From Paraburkholderia susongensis (GTDB lineage Bacteria > Pseudomonadota > Gammaproteobacteria > Burkholderiales > Burkholderiaceae), in the NCBI RefSeq assembly GCF_900177725.1, contig NZ_FXAT01000005.1, positions 1 through 64,000 of the forward strand: DNA of 64,000 nt, written 5' to 3'. Of this stretch, positions 15,772 to 24,023 are shown one piece after another (position 1 is the stretch's first letter; each line of letters begins with the position of its first letter). The position numbers and the translations under genes were made by a program. Below the pieces are notes generated by a model. That model made no database searches. It was not told the origin of the DNA and saw nothing but the letters and a program-made list of their open reading frames with translations.

Positions 15772-17118
15772 ATGAGTGAGCCCGCGAACACGGCCGTACA
15801 CCTGGACCCGGCGATCGCCCGGAAAGTGATATGGCGTCTGGCACCCTTGCTGATCCTGCTGTACGTCGTCAATCAGATGGACCGGGCGAATGTCGGCTAT
15901 GCCGCCTTGACGATGAATCATGAACTCGGCCTGTCGGCCTCGCAGTTCGGCCTGGCTGCGGGACTGTTCTACGCCGGGTATATCCTCGTCGCGGTGCCGA
16001 GCAACCTGATGCTGGCGCGCTTCGGCGCGCGCCTGTGGATGACACGCATTCTCGTGAGCTGGGGCGTGGTCGCTTCTCTGACCGCGTTCGTCGACAGCGC
16101 GCGCATGCTATACCTGTTGCGCTTTCTTCTCGGGGTCGCCGAATCGGGCTTCTTTCCCGGGATGATCCTCTACGTGACGTTCTGGCTGCCGCGTCAGGAA
16201 CGCGTGTGGCTGATGTCGCTGCTGTTCCTGTCGATTCCGCTGTCGAACATGCTTGGCGCGCCGCTCTCGACCTACGTGATGGAGCACGTGCGGGTTTTCG
16301 GCTGGTCAGGGTGGCGCGCGATGCTGTTTCTTGAAGGCCTGCCGGCGATTGCGCTGGGCGTCGTCACCGCGATCGTGATGAAGAACCGGCCCGAGGAAGC
16401 GACGTGGCTGAGCGCGGCCGAGCGAGACCAGCTCAACCGGGCCCTCGCCGTCGAGCGTGCCGAAGCGCAACGCCACTCGCCCCAGGGCGCCTGGCGCACG
16501 CTGGCGGACCGCCGTATCCTGACCTTCGGGCTTGTCTACTTCGGCATCAACAGTGGCGTGGTCGCGCTGTCGTTCTTTCTGCCTCAGATCGTCGCCGGCT
16601 TCTCGCAGATGTTCGCGGTCAAATATTCGGTATTCCAGATCGGTCTGATCACCGCGGTTCCGTTTGCCGTCTCGGCTGTCACGATCGTCTCCTGGGGACA
16701 CTACGCGCGCCGCACGACCGTCAGCGCATGGCATGTCGCGATACCCGCCGCGATAGGCGGACTGTCGTTCGCCGCCGCGCTCTTTCTTTCGTCGCCTTAC
16801 GAGGTCATGTTCGCCTTCACACTTGGCGCAGTTGGCATCTATACACCGCACGCGTCATTCTGGCAGTTGCCGCCACGGTACCTGAGCGGCGCAGCAGCGG
16901 CTGCCGGCATCGGCCTCATTAATACGATCGGGACGCTCGCCGGCTTCCTTGGACCGTATGCCACGGGCTGGCTGCGCGACATCACGGGATCGTATCAAGC
17001 GCCCATGCTGCTCGTCGCCGCGCTGATGTGTCTCTCCGCCGTTGTGGTGGTACTGATCGAACGCTCGGCTCGCACGATCTCGCAACTCGATACACGGCCC
17101 TCGGGCAGCGCGTCGTGA
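15772..17118 (+). CDS. MFS transporter, anion:cation symporter type
   Basis: A 448-residue, 12-helix major facilitator carrier. The strings LYVVNQMDRANVGYAALTMN (helix 1) and GARLWMTRILVSWG (loop 2-3) are characteristic of the ACS family, which takes up phthalates, tartrates, sugar acids and other organic anions by proton symport. A GAGGAG site precedes the ATG. It is convergent with a LysR gene. It is closely similar over its length to the carrier at 30817-32151. Its place in the cyclodeaminase/M81/aldolase cluster suggests uptake of the pathway substrate; which one is unknown. Confidence 0.88.
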   Translation: MSEPANTAVHLDPAIARKVIWRLAPLLILLYVVNQMDRANVGYAALTMNHELGLSASQFGLAAGLFYAGYILVAVPSNLMLARFGARLWMTRILVSWGVVASLTAFVDSARMLYLLRFLLGVAESGFFPGMILYVTFWLPRQERVWLMSLLFLSIPLSNMLGAPLSTYVMEHVRVFGWSGWRAMLFLEGLPAIALGVVTAIVMKNRPEEATWLSAAERDQLNRALAVERAEAQRHSPQGAWRTLADRRILTFGLVYFGINSGVVALSFFLPQIVAGFSQMFAVKYSVFQIGLITAVPFAVSAVTIVSWGHYARRTTVSAWHVAIPAAIGGLSFAAALFLSSPYEVMFAFTLGAVGIYTPHASFWQLPPRYLSGAAAAAGIGLINTIGTLAGFLGPYATGWLRDITGSYQAPMLLVAALMCLSAVVVVLIERSARTISQLDTRPSGSAS

Positions 17119-17197
17119 AACGCTGCGTGAGCCGATTAGCGCGGCTTCCTTGCGCGGTCCGCGATGCAGGGGGCTGCGCTCCACGCTCTGTCCGTCG

Positions 17198-18091
17198 TCA
17201 GGTGTCCAGACTGAAGTTGCAGCAGCGCCGCGCAACATCGGCGACCATGTAGCCCAACGCGGAATGTGACTGCTTCAGAAAAATTGCATCGTAGCGAACC
17301 GGCGGTACGGCCGGCTCGGTCGTCACGATCTGCATCAGCCCGCTCCGGACCTGCTTTCTGAACAGATCGACTGGCAGCAGGCTAACGCCCACGCCTGCCG
17401 CCACCAGACCGCCCACCGCAACCGCATTGTTGCCGCCGCAAATACGCTCGGGATCGACACCCGCGCTCTCCAGGACCCGCGAACCCAGAATGGTCACGAT
17501 GGAAACGGGAACCTGCTCGATCACGGGGACGGTGCCCAGTTCGCGCAGCGACACTGTGCGCTGGCCGTCGAACTGACCGGGACGGCAGAACCACGCGAAA
17601 CTCGCGCTGCCCAGCGCCACCCGGGTGACGAACGCGGGTAGCTCCGGCTCAGGCAGGATCGCCAGGTCGAGGCGTCCGTCGATCACCTGCTCTCGCAGTG
17701 GGCCGGACATGTCGACGTAGGGTTGCAGAGTGAGATGCGGAAAAAGTTCATGCATCTCTTTCAGGAACGCCGGAAACCACGTCAGCGCGACGAGCTCCGT
17801 CAGTCCGATCTGCACGACCCGGGCCACGTGCCGGTCCGCGTCCCGATAGGCCTGTAGTCGCCCGATGCTGTCGAGCAGACTCTCGCATAGCGTCAACATC
17901 TCGTGCCCTTTCGCGGTGAGCCGTGCCTTCTTTCCCCCCGCTTCGAACAGCGGTGCCGCGGACTTTGCCTCGACATCCTGCAGACGCTTGGTCGCGGCCG
18001 ACTGGGTGATATGGAGTTTGTCGGCTGCCCGCTGTACCGTGCCGAGCTTCGCTACCCAGTAAAACGTTTCGATCTGTTTTACGCTCAGCAT
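17198..18091 (-). CDS. LysR-family regulator, tandem copy 2
   Basis: A 297-residue LysR regulator: LSVKQIETFYWVAKLGTVQR then KLHITQSAATKRLQDVEAKS is the HTH, followed by a normal effector domain (VQIGLTELVALTWFPAFLKE). The start at 18091 is set by the HTH. It begins only 4 bases after the stop of the LysR gene upstream, so the two are one transcription unit. The two proteins align along their length (TELVALTWFPAFLKEM here, TELAALTWLPGFVDAL there), which marks them as paralogues, although their DNA-recognition helices differ. Confidence 0.87.
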   Translation of the reverse strand: MLSVKQIETFYWVAKLGTVQRAADKLHITQSAATKRLQDVEAKSAAPLFEAGGKKARLTAKGHEMLTLCESLLDSIGRLQAYRDADRHVARVVQIGLTELVALTWFPAFLKEMHELFPHLTLQPYVDMSGPLREQVIDGRLDLAILPEPELPAFVTRVALGSASFAWFCRPGQFDGQRTVSLRELGTVPVIEQVPVSIVTILGSRVLESAGVDPERICGGNNAVAVGGLVAAGVGVSLLPVDLFRKQVRSGLMQIVTTEPAVPPVRYDAIFLKQSHSALGYMVADVARRCCNFSLDT

Positions 18092-18095
18092 CGCA

Positions 18096-19043
18096 CTATT
18101 GCTCCTGACGGCCCTGCGATTCGCGCGCGCCGGCATCCTGATAGCGCGTCTCGTAGTCGCATGCCGCACGCGCGAGCGCAATGACCCTGCGGTGAAATGG
18201 CGTCAATGCATCGTGCCGCGCGACCGCGACATATCGCACCGGCGGCATCACCGGTGTCACCTTGAGCTCCCGCAATCTGCCGAGCGCAACGAGTTCGCCA
18301 GCAATGGCATTCGGCAGACAGGCGACACCGAGTCCGGCACTCGCCATGCCGCCGAGCGCGGAAAAACTATTGCAGGTCATGACGTTGCGCGGTTGCACGC
18401 CGTTGCGTTCGAGCCATTCGCTCATCACATGTCCGGCGGCCGAGTCCGCGGCCTGGGACAGCAGCGTCAACTGGCCAAGCTCCGACACGGTCAGCCTGCG
18501 CCGCTTCAGCTCGAACGCGAGGCTGCAATACCAGCCGTTACGCACGGTGGCGAGCGGAAATCGCAGCATGTTCGTCCAGCGAGGCGTGTCGGGCAAGATC
18601 GCCAGATCGAGCTGCGCCAGCCTGAGCTTTTCATAAAGCTCCGCGGCGACGCCGCCCACCTCCAGCTCGACATCCACCAACGGATAGGTGGATCGCAGCG
18701 CATCGACGAAACCAGGCAGCCAGGTGAGCGCTGCAAGCTCGGTCATCCCCAATCTCAGCGAGCGCCGCAGTACTTTCTCGCTCGCGTACTGGCTTAGCAG
18801 GACATCGCGTTGCTGAAGAATCGCGCGCGCTTGCGAGAGCACTTCGAGGCCATCGACGGTCAGCCGCGCCGAGCGCGAAATGCGGTCGAACAACGGCCTC
18901 GGGAATTGACTCTCCAGTTCGCGAACGTGCCTCGACACGCCGGACTGGACGCTACCGAGCTTGCGCCCCGCGGCCTCGAACGACCCCATGTCCGCAATCG
19001 CCACCAGTGCTTCGAGCTGCTGGAAAGTGAACCGATGCGCCAC
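18096..19043 (-). CDS. LysR-family regulator, tandem copy 1
   Basis: A 315-residue LysR regulator starting at GTG 19043 behind an almost perfect Shine-Dalgarno (AAGGAGGTG). HTH: RFTFQQLEALVAIADMGSFE then KLGSVQSGVSRHVRELESQF. The effector domain is normal (LGMTELAALTWLPGFVDALR). The long in-frame extension upstream overlaps the divergent aldolase gene and is not coding. It is divergent from the D-threonine-aldolase-like gene, its most likely target, and is followed by a paralogous LysR gene 4 bases on. Two coupled LysR regulators on one message could heterodimerise or divide targets. Confidence 0.87.
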   Translation of the reverse strand: MAHRFTFQQLEALVAIADMGSFEAAGRKLGSVQSGVSRHVRELESQFPRPLFDRISRSARLTVDGLEVLSQARAILQQRDVLLSQYASEKVLRRSLRLGMTELAALTWLPGFVDALRSTYPLVDVELEVGGVAAELYEKLRLAQLDLAILPDTPRWTNMLRFPLATVRNGWYCSLAFELKRRRLTVSELGQLTLLSQAADSAAGHVMSEWLERNGVQPRNVMTCNSFSALGGMASAGLGVACLPNAIAGELVALGRLRELKVTPVMPPVRYVAVARHDALTPFHRRVIALARAACDYETRYQDAGARESQGRQEQ

Positions 19044-19211
19044 GCTTTCACCTCCTTCAATCCATCCACTTTTGGAATGAAGAATTATGCACAAATATCT
19101 CTTTATTCGGCATCTGTTTCCACGAAGAATACCTTCTCCACGCCCCGCGACACTCACCGCGCCGTGCGATGCATCAACCGCCCCGCCCGGATATGTCATA
19201 ACCCTCATCAG

Positions 19212-20312
19212 ATGACAACACCCAACGTGATCAGCCCAATTGCCGCCGACCTCGCGCCGGCGGTCGCAACACCCTGCTTCGTGGTGGCCGAAGACCGCAT
19301 CCTGCACAATCTGGCGGTCACCGCAAAAGCGTGCGGCGGCGTCGAGCGTCTGATGCCGCACGTGAAAACCCATCGCGCACCGTGGCTCATTCGCTTGCTG
19401 CTCGCGCATGGCGTCGGCGCGTTCAAGGCCAGTACGCTCGCCGAAGTCGAGATGGTATTGGCGGCTGGCGCCACACGCGTCACCTGGGCCTTCCCTACCG
19501 TCAATCCGCAAAACATCGGCCGCTTCGTCGAACTGGCCAGATTTTTTCCCAACGCCGAACTCACCGGTCTCGTCGATTCCCGCCACGGACTGGACGTGTG
19601 GGCCGCGCTACTGGACGGCACCTCGCGCTCAGTGAATCTGCGTGTCGATCTCGACCCCGGGATGGGGCGCACGGGAATCCCGATGGACGACAGCGCGCTG
19701 GAACTCGCACGTGCGGTCGCCGGGCTCGGCCGACTCGCGGGCTGGCATCTCTACGATGGCCACATCCGCGGCGACGCTGAAGAGCGCCGGGAAAAAGTCC
19801 ATCAGCTTGCCGCAGCATTGGACACACTTCAGTCAGGCTTGCGCCGCGACGGCATCGAAGTGGATGCGGTCGGAGGGTGCAGCTACACGTTCGACCTATG
19901 GCCGCGCTCCGCGATGCCGTATGTGTCTCCGGGCACCTGGGTCTATTCGAACGCCCAGCACCTGCGAGAACTCGCGCACCACGTCTGGCTCGCGGCAGGA
20001 TTCGTGCTGACGACGGTCATCTCCACGCGCAATGGCACGGCCACGCTGGATGCCGGCAGCAAGGCCATCTCTCCGGACAAGCCGCAGACACAACGTTTTC
20101 AGGGGGCCGGCGAAATCGTCATGATGAACGAGGAGCACACGGTCGTGCGCAACGACACGCTCAACGTCGGCGATCGGCTATTGCTGGTTCCGGAGCACAC
20201 GTGCACCACGGCCTACCTGTACAGCAACGCGCTCGTTCGTGCCCTCGACGGTCGCTGGGAGTACCGGGATCAGCTCGGAAGCGAACGCACTGTCATACCG
20301 TTGCCCCGATGA
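19212..20312 (+). CDS. D-threonine aldolase/D-serine dehydratase-like PLP enzyme
   Basis: A 366-residue fold-III PLP enzyme. Seen: ATPCFVVAEDRILHN at the N-terminus, the PLP-lysine motif RLMPHVKTHRAPW with Lys52, the TIM-barrel repeats, and near the C-terminus LVPEHTCTTAYLYSNAL with the His and Cys that bind metal in this family. Family reactions are retro-aldol cleavage of D-3-hydroxy amino acids to glycine plus aldehyde, or D-serine dehydration. The start at 19212 follows the family N-terminus; the longer frame upstream overlaps the divergent LysR. A RidA gene follows 58 bases later, consistent with an enamine or imine product. The exact substrate is open. Confidence 0.87.
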   Translation: MTTPNVISPIAADLAPAVATPCFVVAEDRILHNLAVTAKACGGVERLMPHVKTHRAPWLIRLLLAHGVGAFKASTLAEVEMVLAAGATRVTWAFPTVNPQNIGRFVELARFFPNAELTGLVDSRHGLDVWAALLDGTSRSVNLRVDLDPGMGRTGIPMDDSALELARAVAGLGRLAGWHLYDGHIRGDAEERREKVHQLAAALDTLQSGLRRDGIEVDAVGGCSYTFDLWPRSAMPYVSPGTWVYSNAQHLRELAHHVWLAAGFVLTTVISTRNGTATLDAGSKAISPDKPQTQRFQGAGEIVMMNEEHTVVRNDTLNVGDRLLLVPEHTCTTAYLYSNALVRALDGRWEYRDQLGSERTVIPLPR

Positions 20313-20370
20313 TCGTCACGAGGCCGGCAAGCTTCCCCTGTCGAAGCATTCTCGAAGGCTCAAACCAGCA

Positions 20371-20757
20371 ATGATCGAATCCAGCAAGCAACCGTCCCGG
20401 GGCGGTCACTACAGCCTCTGGCGTCGCGCTGGCGGACTGATTTTCGTGGCGGGCCAGGTCCCGCGAGACGCCGAACGAAACATTCTCGGTGAAACGATCG
20501 AAGAGCAAACCATCGCGGTGCTCAATAACTTGCGCCTGGTGCTCGATGACGCAGGCACCGATTTCAGCCGGCTGGTCCGCGTCCAGGCTTATCTGTCGGA
20601 TATGCGCGATTTCCAGCGGTTCAACGCTGTCTATGCCGAAGTGATGGGCACTGCCGCCCCCGTACGGACCACCATCGGATGCGCGCTCAACGGCGTGCGC
20701 GTGGAAATCGATGCCGTCGCGGAGCCGGGAGACGGCTGCGCTGATCCGCAACATTGA
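20371..20757 (+). CDS. RidA/YjgF family enamine/imine deaminase
   Basis: A 128-residue RidA-family protein: GLIFVAGQVPRDAERN, the LDDAGTDFSRLVRVQAYLSD core, the PVRTTIGCALNGVRVEID C-terminal strand with the conserved Arg preceding VEI that binds the carboxylate of imino acids. RidA proteins hydrolyse reactive enamine/imine products of PLP dehydratases to keto acids plus ammonia. It follows the D-threonine-aldolase-like gene on the same strand, which supports an imine-forming step there (dehydratase rather than aldolase activity), a point I infer. The start is the only ATG that keeps family length. Confidence 0.87.
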   Translation: MIESSKQPSRGGHYSLWRRAGGLIFVAGQVPRDAERNILGETIEEQTIAVLNNLRLVLDDAGTDFSRLVRVQAYLSDMRDFQRFNAVYAEVMGTAAPVRTTIGCALNGVRVEIDAVAEPGDGCADPQH

Positions 20758-20821
20758 CGATGCCTCGCTCTTCACGCAGATACACGTCTGGACATTCCCG
20801 CTTCTCTTTTACGAGGACAAC

Positions 20822-21094
20822 ATGACTGAATCAGGCACGAAGAGCATCGCGCTCGACGGGCGCGAGTTCAACATCGTCTGCAGTCAGATCAACATCGGCA
20901 ACGCACTGACGGAACTGTCCGAGCGCATGACGCGCGGCGTACGTCAGGCAAATGGAACGATGGCTGCGGAACCGATGATGGATGTAAAACACGTTGCCGA
21001 AGCGGTCCGCTACATCGCCAACCTGCCCTTGAGCGCCAACGTTCTGAACATGACGGTCATGGCGAGCAACATGCCATTCGTGGGGCGCGGCTAG
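20822..21094 (+). pseudogene. C-terminal fragment of a short-chain dehydrogenase
   Basis: The 90-residue frame matches the C-terminal third of classical SDR enzymes: TKSIALDGREFNIVCSQINI, then PMMDVKHVAEAVRYIANLPL, and ends NMPFVGRG. The Rossmann glycine motif and the YxxxK catalytic site are absent. The frame opens with an ATG and a GAGGA site, so it may be expressed, but no SDR activity is possible. It follows the RidA gene by 64 bases. Confidence 0.75.
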
Positions 21095-21685
21095 AGCGCA
21101 TTGTCGGCCAGCTACTCCGCATTGGAAGAAGCGGCGAGCGCAACGATTGAGAAGAAGCGTTCGACCAGATTGCGTGAAGCGCACAGAGTCCCGGTCAAAG
21201 GGCGTCGTCCGACGCAATTGGTACGACTGGAAATGACGGCTCAAAAAGGCCGCCGATTGCAGGATGTTGGCAACGTATAAGTTCGTCGAGAAAATGCGAC
21301 ACCTCTGTACTGTTGCCAATCTACCGTTTTCCGCAATTATAAAACGCAATTAATGCGGTTAACGAACCTTCCGGATAGCATTTCTCAACTTCAATGAATT
21401 GCGACGCTTCATTCATAAATCTATGCGCGACAATACTTAACGAAGCCGATTTTTTATGAAACGTATGGTGCGCCCAGTACCTGCGCCTATTCCAGCTATC
21501 TTGCGCGCATCGCCAACTCTCACTCTATAGCTCTATCCATGCTCATTGAATTTTCTTTTTTTTCATCATCTTTTATTTTTCAAATCCATTCGCCGCCTAT
21601 CGAAATAATAGGGAAAAAGGATTGGATAAATGAACAGCTGAACCCTAGGATTTCCCCTGGTCCCTCCCTGAACCAGGAATAAAAA
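21095..21685. other. AT-rich intergenic stretch upstream of the catalase gene
   Basis: This 590-base gap has no supportable gene. Its right half is clearly AT-richer than its surroundings and should contain the catalase promoter; TTGCCA at about 21314 and TATAAA 19 bases downstream is one possible promoter pair. I could not identify an OxyR site with confidence. Confidence 0.4.
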
Positions 21686-23227
21686 GTGAAAGTACTGAAG
21701 ACACAGATTGCTGCAGGCATTTTCTCGATCGTCTCTGCAATTGCGCTCGCTCAACCTGCGCATGCGGCGGGCATGACCCGTGATAGCGGGTCGCCCGTCG
21801 GCGACAACCAGAACTCCCAAACCGCCGGCCCCGAAGGTCCGGTCCTTTTGCAGGACTCTCATCTCATTGAGAAACTGCAGCGCTTCGACCGGGAACGCAT
21901 ACCCGAGCGCGTGGTGCATGCGCGCGGCACCGGGATCTTTGGCGAATTCGTGCCGACTGCGGACATCAGCGCCCTGACCTCCGCGCAGGTATTCACGCCC
22001 GGAACGAAGACGCCGGTCTTCGTCAGATTCTCCACGGTGATGGGCTATCGCGGCTCACCCGAGCAGGCACGCGACCCGCGCGGTTTCGCTATCAAGTTCT
22101 ACACGCAGCAAGGGAACTGGGACATGGTCGGCATCAACTGGCCGATCTTCTTCATCCGCGATGCGATCAAGTTTCCTGACTTCGTGCATGCGAACAAACC
22201 ATCGGCAGTGACGGGCGTTCAGGATCCGAATCTGGCGTTCGACTTTTTCGCCCATTCGCCCGAAGCCACTAACATGCTCACGCACCTTTACACGGACGAG
22301 GGCATGCCGGATTCGTATCGCCACATGGACGGCTATGCTGTGCACGCCTTCAAGTTCGTCAATGCGAAAGGCGAAGTCCATTACGTGAAGTTTCACTGGA
22401 AGAGCCTTCAAGGTATCAAGACCATTCGCCCCCATGACATCCCGCATTCGATCGGCGCTGACTGGAATCTGATGACCAATGACCTGTACAACTCGGTCAA
22501 GGCGCATTCGTATCCGAAGTGGGACCTGTATGTCCAGGTGCTCTCGCCGAAGGATCTGGACAGGTTCGATTTCGATCCTCTAGATGACACGAAGGAATGG
22601 CCGTCCTCGATTCCAGAGCAGAAAGTGGGCACGATGACGCTCGATCGGATTCCCGATAACTATTTCGAGTCCACGGAAGAATCGGCATTCGCACCGTCCC
22701 GGCTCGTGCCGGGGATTGAGCCTTCCGAGGACAGGATGTTGCAGGGCCGTTTGTTCGCCTATGCCGACACGCAGATGTATCGCCTCGGCCCGAACTACAA
22801 CCAATTGCCGATCAACCGTCCGATCGTGCCGGTGTACAACAACAACCAGGACGGCCTCATGAATGGGGAAGATCGAAAGGGCGAGGTGAACTATGAGCCA
22901 TCCGGAATCGGCGAAATTGCACAACAGGACAAGTACAAGTCGGTGCAGACGCCGCTGAGGGGAACCACTCAGCAAAGAGCGATTCACAAGACGCTCGACT
23001 TCCGTCAGGCCGGCGAGTACTACCGGACGCTGTCCGAGACCGACAAGGCAGACCTGATTACGGCGCTGTCGGGCGACCTTGGTCGTGTGACCAACGACGC
23101 GAACAGGTACACGATGCTCTCGTACTTCTACAAGGCTGATTCCGACTATGGCACTCGCCTCGCACGAGCGACCCATGCCGATCTGACCCGCGTGAAAGAT
23201 GCGGCGGCACAACTGAGCGACAACTGA
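21686..23227 (+). CDS. katB: Exported monofunctional heme catalase, KatB type
   Basis: A 513-residue catalase starting at GTG with an AGGA site, having a Sec signal peptide (cleavage near PAHAAG, residue 27), so it should act in the periplasm as KatB-type catalases do. Seen: the active-site strand DRERIPERVVHARG with His78, DPRGFAIKFYTQQGNWDM, and the proximal heme strand RLFAYADTQMYRLGPNY with the axial Tyr. Odd point: the distal asparagine normally in VGNNTP is replaced, the sequence here being VGINWP, so Ile150 aligns with the catalytic Asn and Asn151 follows it. It is followed by an ankyrin lipoprotein gene, as katB is by ankB in Pseudomonas. Confidence 0.9.
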   Translation: MKVLKTQIAAGIFSIVSAIALAQPAHAAGMTRDSGSPVGDNQNSQTAGPEGPVLLQDSHLIEKLQRFDRERIPERVVHARGTGIFGEFVPTADISALTSAQVFTPGTKTPVFVRFSTVMGYRGSPEQARDPRGFAIKFYTQQGNWDMVGINWPIFFIRDAIKFPDFVHANKPSAVTGVQDPNLAFDFFAHSPEATNMLTHLYTDEGMPDSYRHMDGYAVHAFKFVNAKGEVHYVKFHWKSLQGIKTIRPHDIPHSIGADWNLMTNDLYNSVKAHSYPKWDLYVQVLSPKDLDRFDFDPLDDTKEWPSSIPEQKVGTMTLDRIPDNYFESTEESAFAPSRLVPGIEPSEDRMLQGRLFAYADTQMYRLGPNYNQLPINRPIVPVYNNNQDGLMNGEDRKGEVNYEPSGIGEIAQQDKYKSVQTPLRGTTQQRAIHKTLDFRQAGEYYRTLSETDKADLITALSGDLGRVTNDANRYTMLSYFYKADSDYGTRLARATHADLTRVKDAAAQLSDN

Positions 23228-23234
23228 TGCAACC

Positions 23235-23262
23235 GGGGAGACCTGTGCGCGCAGGTCTCCCC
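23235..23262. terminator. Hairpin between catalase and ankyrin genes
   Basis: GGGGAGACCTG and CAGGTCTCCCC form a perfect 11-bp stem with a 6-base loop, starting 8 bases after the catalase stop. A run of T is lacking. It probably limits read-through into, or protects the message upstream of, the ankyrin gene 34 bases on. Confidence 0.6.
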
Positions 23263-23295
23263 ACTAAATAGGTCTGCTTTCTCACGGAGGACGCA

Positions 23296-23910
23296 ATGCG
23301 ACACTCTCTTTCTGTCCGGCGCCTCGTTCGGACCGCGGCGCTCACCGCCCTGAGCGCATTCCTGACTGCGAGTTGCGCGCAGCATGTGTACCAGTCGGGA
23401 ATGTATTCGGCTATGACGGACACGCCGCATTACACCGAAGACTGGTTTGCCGCGGCGCGTGCGGGACGCACCGATATCGTTCAGGCGTTGATCTCCGCCC
23501 ATTTCCCGCTAGAAACAACAACGCACGAGGGCTATACCGCGTTGATCCTTAGCGCGTACGACAATCATCCCGAGAGCTTGAAAGCTCTCCTTGCGGCTGG
23601 CGCGAATGCCTGCGCGGCCGACCGCAACGGCAATACGGCCCTGATGGGAGCCCTATTCAAAGGCGAGACGAACATTGCAATGATGTTGCTCGACACGCAT
23701 TGCGACATCGATCAACCCAACAATGCGGGGGAAACGGCATTGTCGTTTGCGGCGCTATTCGGCCGGCTCGATATGATTCCGGTACTCGTCGCCCACGGCG
23801 CCAACGCGAATCATGTCGATGCGCGCGGGGCGACCGCATTGCAGATGGCGATCGCACAACATAATCCGGCCGTAGAGGACGCTTTACGCCACGTCGGCGC
23901 GACACAATGA
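23296..23910 (+). CDS. Ankyrin-repeat lipoprotein next to catalase
   Basis: A 204-residue protein with a signal peptide and lipobox (LTASC, Cys27), so anchored to a membrane on the periplasmic side. Residues 50-200 hold four to five ankyrin repeats (EGYTALILSAYDNHPESLKA, NGNTALMGALFKGETNIAMM, AGETALSFAALFGRLDMIPV, RGATALQMAIAQHNPAVEDA). GGAGG precedes the ATG. In Pseudomonas aeruginosa the periplasmic ankyrin protein AnkB is encoded beside katB and is needed for full catalase activity; the same partnership is a fair inference here. Confidence 0.87.
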   Translation: MRHSLSVRRLVRTAALTALSAFLTASCAQHVYQSGMYSAMTDTPHYTEDWFAAARAGRTDIVQALISAHFPLETTTHEGYTALILSAYDNHPESLKALLAAGANACAADRNGNTALMGALFKGETNIAMMLLDTHCDIDQPNNAGETALSFAALFGRLDMIPVLVAHGANANHVDARGATALQMAIAQHNPAVEDALRHVGATQ

Positions 23911-24023
23911 GATGCGGCCGAACAACGGCATTTCATGTCGCACCGACCATCGGCAGATCAGTTGATCGCGATATCCGCACAGACCAGGCTTGCCCCTTGT
24001 GCTTCTTGTGCCCCTTGTGCCGG

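Noticed and set aside
11799..20757. Complete beta-hydroxyaspartate cycle
   Set aside because: Only relatives of the imine reductase and the aldolase are present; the aminotransferase and dehydratase genes are missing.
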